Shown: positions 58,946-60,262 of the stretch, piece after piece | How the letters are laid out: every line of letters begins with the position of its first letter | Position numbering within the stretch: the first letter of the stretch is position 1 | Assembly: GCA_036386455.1 (NCBI GenBank) | Contig: DASVVS010000083.1 | Span: 1-60,262 of the forward strand | Direction of reading: 5' to 3' | Origin: AC-37 sp036386455 | GTDB taxonomy: Bacteria > Actinomycetota > Thermoleophilia > Solirubrobacterales > Thermoleophilaceae | Length of the DNA stretch: 60,262 bases | Translations under genes and position numbers: made by a program | Notes under the pieces: generated by a model | What the model saw: only the letters and a program-made list of their open reading frames with translations | What the model was told of the DNA's origin: nothing | The model's database searches: none

Positions 58946-60262
58946 TTACTCGGCGTGCACGTAGCCGCGCGTGGTGGCGGCCTCGAACACCCGCTCGATT
59001 CCCAGCTCGAACGCGGCCGGGCGCAGCGGCAGGTCCTTCTCCTTCGCCCGCTCGGACACCTCCCCGTAGGCGCGGCGCATGATCTTGGCGAGGCGCTCGT
59101 TCACCTCTTCCTCCTCCCAGCGGAAGTGCTGGAGGTTCTGCACCCACTCGAAGTAGGACACGATCACGCCGCCGGCGTTCGCCATCAGGTCGGGCACGAC
59201 CATCACGCCCTTGTCGGCAAGCATCTCGTCGGCGGTCGGCGTGGTCGGGCTGTTGGCGCCCTCCACGAGCAGCTTGCAGTTGAGCTTGTCCGCGTTGTGC
59301 TTGTGGATCATGCCGCCGAGCGCCGCGGGGATGAACAGCTCGCACTCGACCTCGAGCAGCTCGTCCGGCGACATGGTGTCCGCGCCGTCGAAGTCGGGCA
59401 GCTCGCCGCCCTCCTCGGCGTGCTCGGCGAGCGCGTGGGCGTCGATCCCGTCCTCCGAGTGGATCGCGCCCGCCGCATCCGAGGCCGCGATCATCTTGCA
59501 GCCCATGTCCTGGAGGATCTTCGCGGCCCAGGAGCCGACGTTGCCGTAGCCCTGCACCACGAAGCGGGTCTCCTCCGGCTTCAGGCCGAGTTCCTTCGCG
59601 GCTTCCTCGTACATCAGGACGACGCCGCGGCCGGTCGCGGCCGCGCGGCCGAACGAGCCCTCGAGCGCTATCGGCTTGCCGGTCACGCACGCCGGCGTGT
59701 GCCCGTGGACCTTGCCGAACTCGTCCATCATCCACGCCATCGTCTGCGCGTCGGTGCCGACGTCCGGCGCCGGGATGTCGCGGTGCGGGCCGAGCAGCTT
59801 GTGCACCTTGGAGATGAACGAGCGGGCCACCTTCTCGCGCTCGTCGTCGGTCAGGTCGCCGCTCGGGCAGTTCACGCCGCCCTTCGCGCCGCCGAACGGG
59901 ATGCCGGCGATCGCGGTCTTCCAGGTCATCAGCGCGGCCAGTGCGCGCACCTCGTCGAGGTCCACCTCCGGGTGGAAGCGCACGCCGCCCTTGTACGGCC
60001 CGCGCGCGCCGTTGTGCTGCACGCGGAAGCCGGAGTACACGTGGACCTTCCCGTCGCTCAGCCTGATCGGGATCTGCACCTGGACCTCGCGGTAGGAGGT
60101 CTTCAGGACCGTGGCGAGGTCCTCGGGGATCTCGAGCCGGTCGGCCGCGCCCTCGAAGTAGTGCGTCACGATCTCGTAGTTGGAGATCTCCGCGCGGCTG
60201 GTGGTCTCGGCCTCGTTGGCGGCGCGCGGCGACTTGTCGCGCTCGCCGTCGTGGTCGTGGTG
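58946..60262 (-). CDS. Glu/Leu/Phe/Val dehydrogenase (glutamate dehydrogenase-like), 5' end cut by window
   Basis: At least 439 codons. RGPYKGGVRFHPEVDLDEVRALAALMTWKTAIAGIPFGGAKGG (substrate Lys), PAPDVGTDAQTMAWMMDEF, the Rossmann VVQGYGNVGSWAAK and NAGGVIVSYFEWVQN are all as in NAD(P)-dependent glutamate dehydrogenases. It converts glutamate to 2-oxoglutarate and ammonia, or the reverse. The first start inside the window is GTG 60169. The frame stays open to the edge, and the peptide before it (RAEISNYEIVTHYFEGAADRL) looks like a natural family N-terminus, so the true start is probably beyond 60262. Confidence 0.93.
   Translation of the reverse strand, partial: HHDHDGERDKSPRAANEAETTSRAEISNYEIVTHYFEGAADRLEIPEDLATVLKTSYREVQVQIPIRLSDGKVHVYSGFRVQHNGARGPYKGGVRFHPEVDLDEVRALAALMTWKTAIAGIPFGGAKGGVNCPSGDLTDDEREKVARSFISKVHKLLGPHRDIPAPDVGTDAQTMAWMMDEFGKVHGHTPACVTGKPIALEGSFGRAAATGRGVVLMYEEAAKELGLKPEETRFVVQGYGNVGSWAAKILQDMGCKMIAASDAAGAIHSEDGIDAHALAEHAEEGGELPDFDGADTMSPDELLEVECELFIPAALGGMIHKHNADKLNCKLLVEGANSPTTPTADEMLADKGVMVVPDLMANAGGVIVSYFEWVQNLQHFRWEEEEVNERLAKIMRRAYGEVSERAKEKDLPLRPAAFELGIERVFEAATTRGYVHAE

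Noticed and set aside
1..60262. Prophage, transposase or integrase genes
   Set aside because: None found. The tRNA-flanked island has no recombinase of its own, so its mobility is only inferred.

Overview
The window is a chromosomal segment of a very GC-rich actinomycete-like bacterium. Three things point to Actinomycetota and probably to the Thermoleophilia/Solirubrobacterales: dense gene packing with many GTG/TTG starts and 4-bp stop/start overlaps; DUF2510 (WYPDP...RYWDG) proteins; and secreted proteins with Cys-bounded basic C-terminal modules. This placement is inferred from family content, not measured. At least thirteen genes share one start arrangement, a TANNNT-type -10 element only 6-8 nt before the start codon, which points to widespread leaderless transcription.

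Layout. 1-7.8 kb: a PGRP-type amidase (cut by the left edge), an alpha/beta hydrolase, an ECF sigma factor fused to a zinc anti-sigma-like domain and a membrane segment, a PadR/MMPL operon with a clear palindromic operator, and a DUF2510 protein. 7.8-20.2 kb: one tightly coupled twelve-gene minus-strand operon. It runs alpha-oxoamine synthase, ACP, fatty-acyl-AMP ligase, UbiA prenyltransferase, ThiL-like ATP-binding protein, NAD-dependent epimerase/reductase, diacylglycerol-kinase-family lipid kinase, acyl-CoA-dehydrogenase-like flavoprotein, SDR, polysaccharide pyruvyl transferase and a DrrAB-like ABC exporter. Synthase + ACP + acyl activator + epimerase-family reductase + lipid kinase resembles the gene set for bacterial sphingolipids, with added prenyl and pyruvyl chemistry. 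It is the best candidate here for an undescribed pathway. 20.2-30.5 kb: a secreted protein, an HD-domain protein, a four-gene operon (Baeyer-Villiger monooxygenase, serine hydrolase, acyl-CoA ligase, GFA protein) behind a NarL-type two-component system, a Crp-like regulator and a DUF3089 hydrolase.

30.5-45.5 kb: an LVIVD-repeat secreted protein; an Xre/nucleotidyltransferase pair under a 16-bp palindrome (possible toxin-antitoxin); a methyltransferase with a long structured leader, a tiny leader ORF and a divergent ArsR-like regulator; a Tat-dependent GMC dehydrogenase pair; a 450-aa unknown protein coupled to a 2OG-Fe(II) oxygenase; lipoproteins; and a metallo-beta-lactamase-fold gene broken by a one-base frameshift. 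A 35-bp exact repeat of the oxygenase 3' end lies 1.7 kb downstream of the gene. 45.5-52.4 kb: an RTX-type secreted protein, a PrsW-like membrane protease, a lipase carrying the same C-terminal module as the LVIVD protein, and small enzymes.

52.4-55.8 kb: a 1007-residue HD + GHKL/Hsp90-like ATPase gene with visibly different base and codon use. It sits between an intact tRNA-Ala(CGC) gene and a second copy of that tRNA whose D-loop is split by about 78 bp. This looks like a single-gene island at a tRNA and is the second strong candidate for something new, possibly defence. 55.9-60.3 kb: a membrane diguanylate cyclase, an acidic Pro/Ala-rich protein, a hairpin-rich intergenic segment, and a glutamate dehydrogenase family gene running off the right edge.
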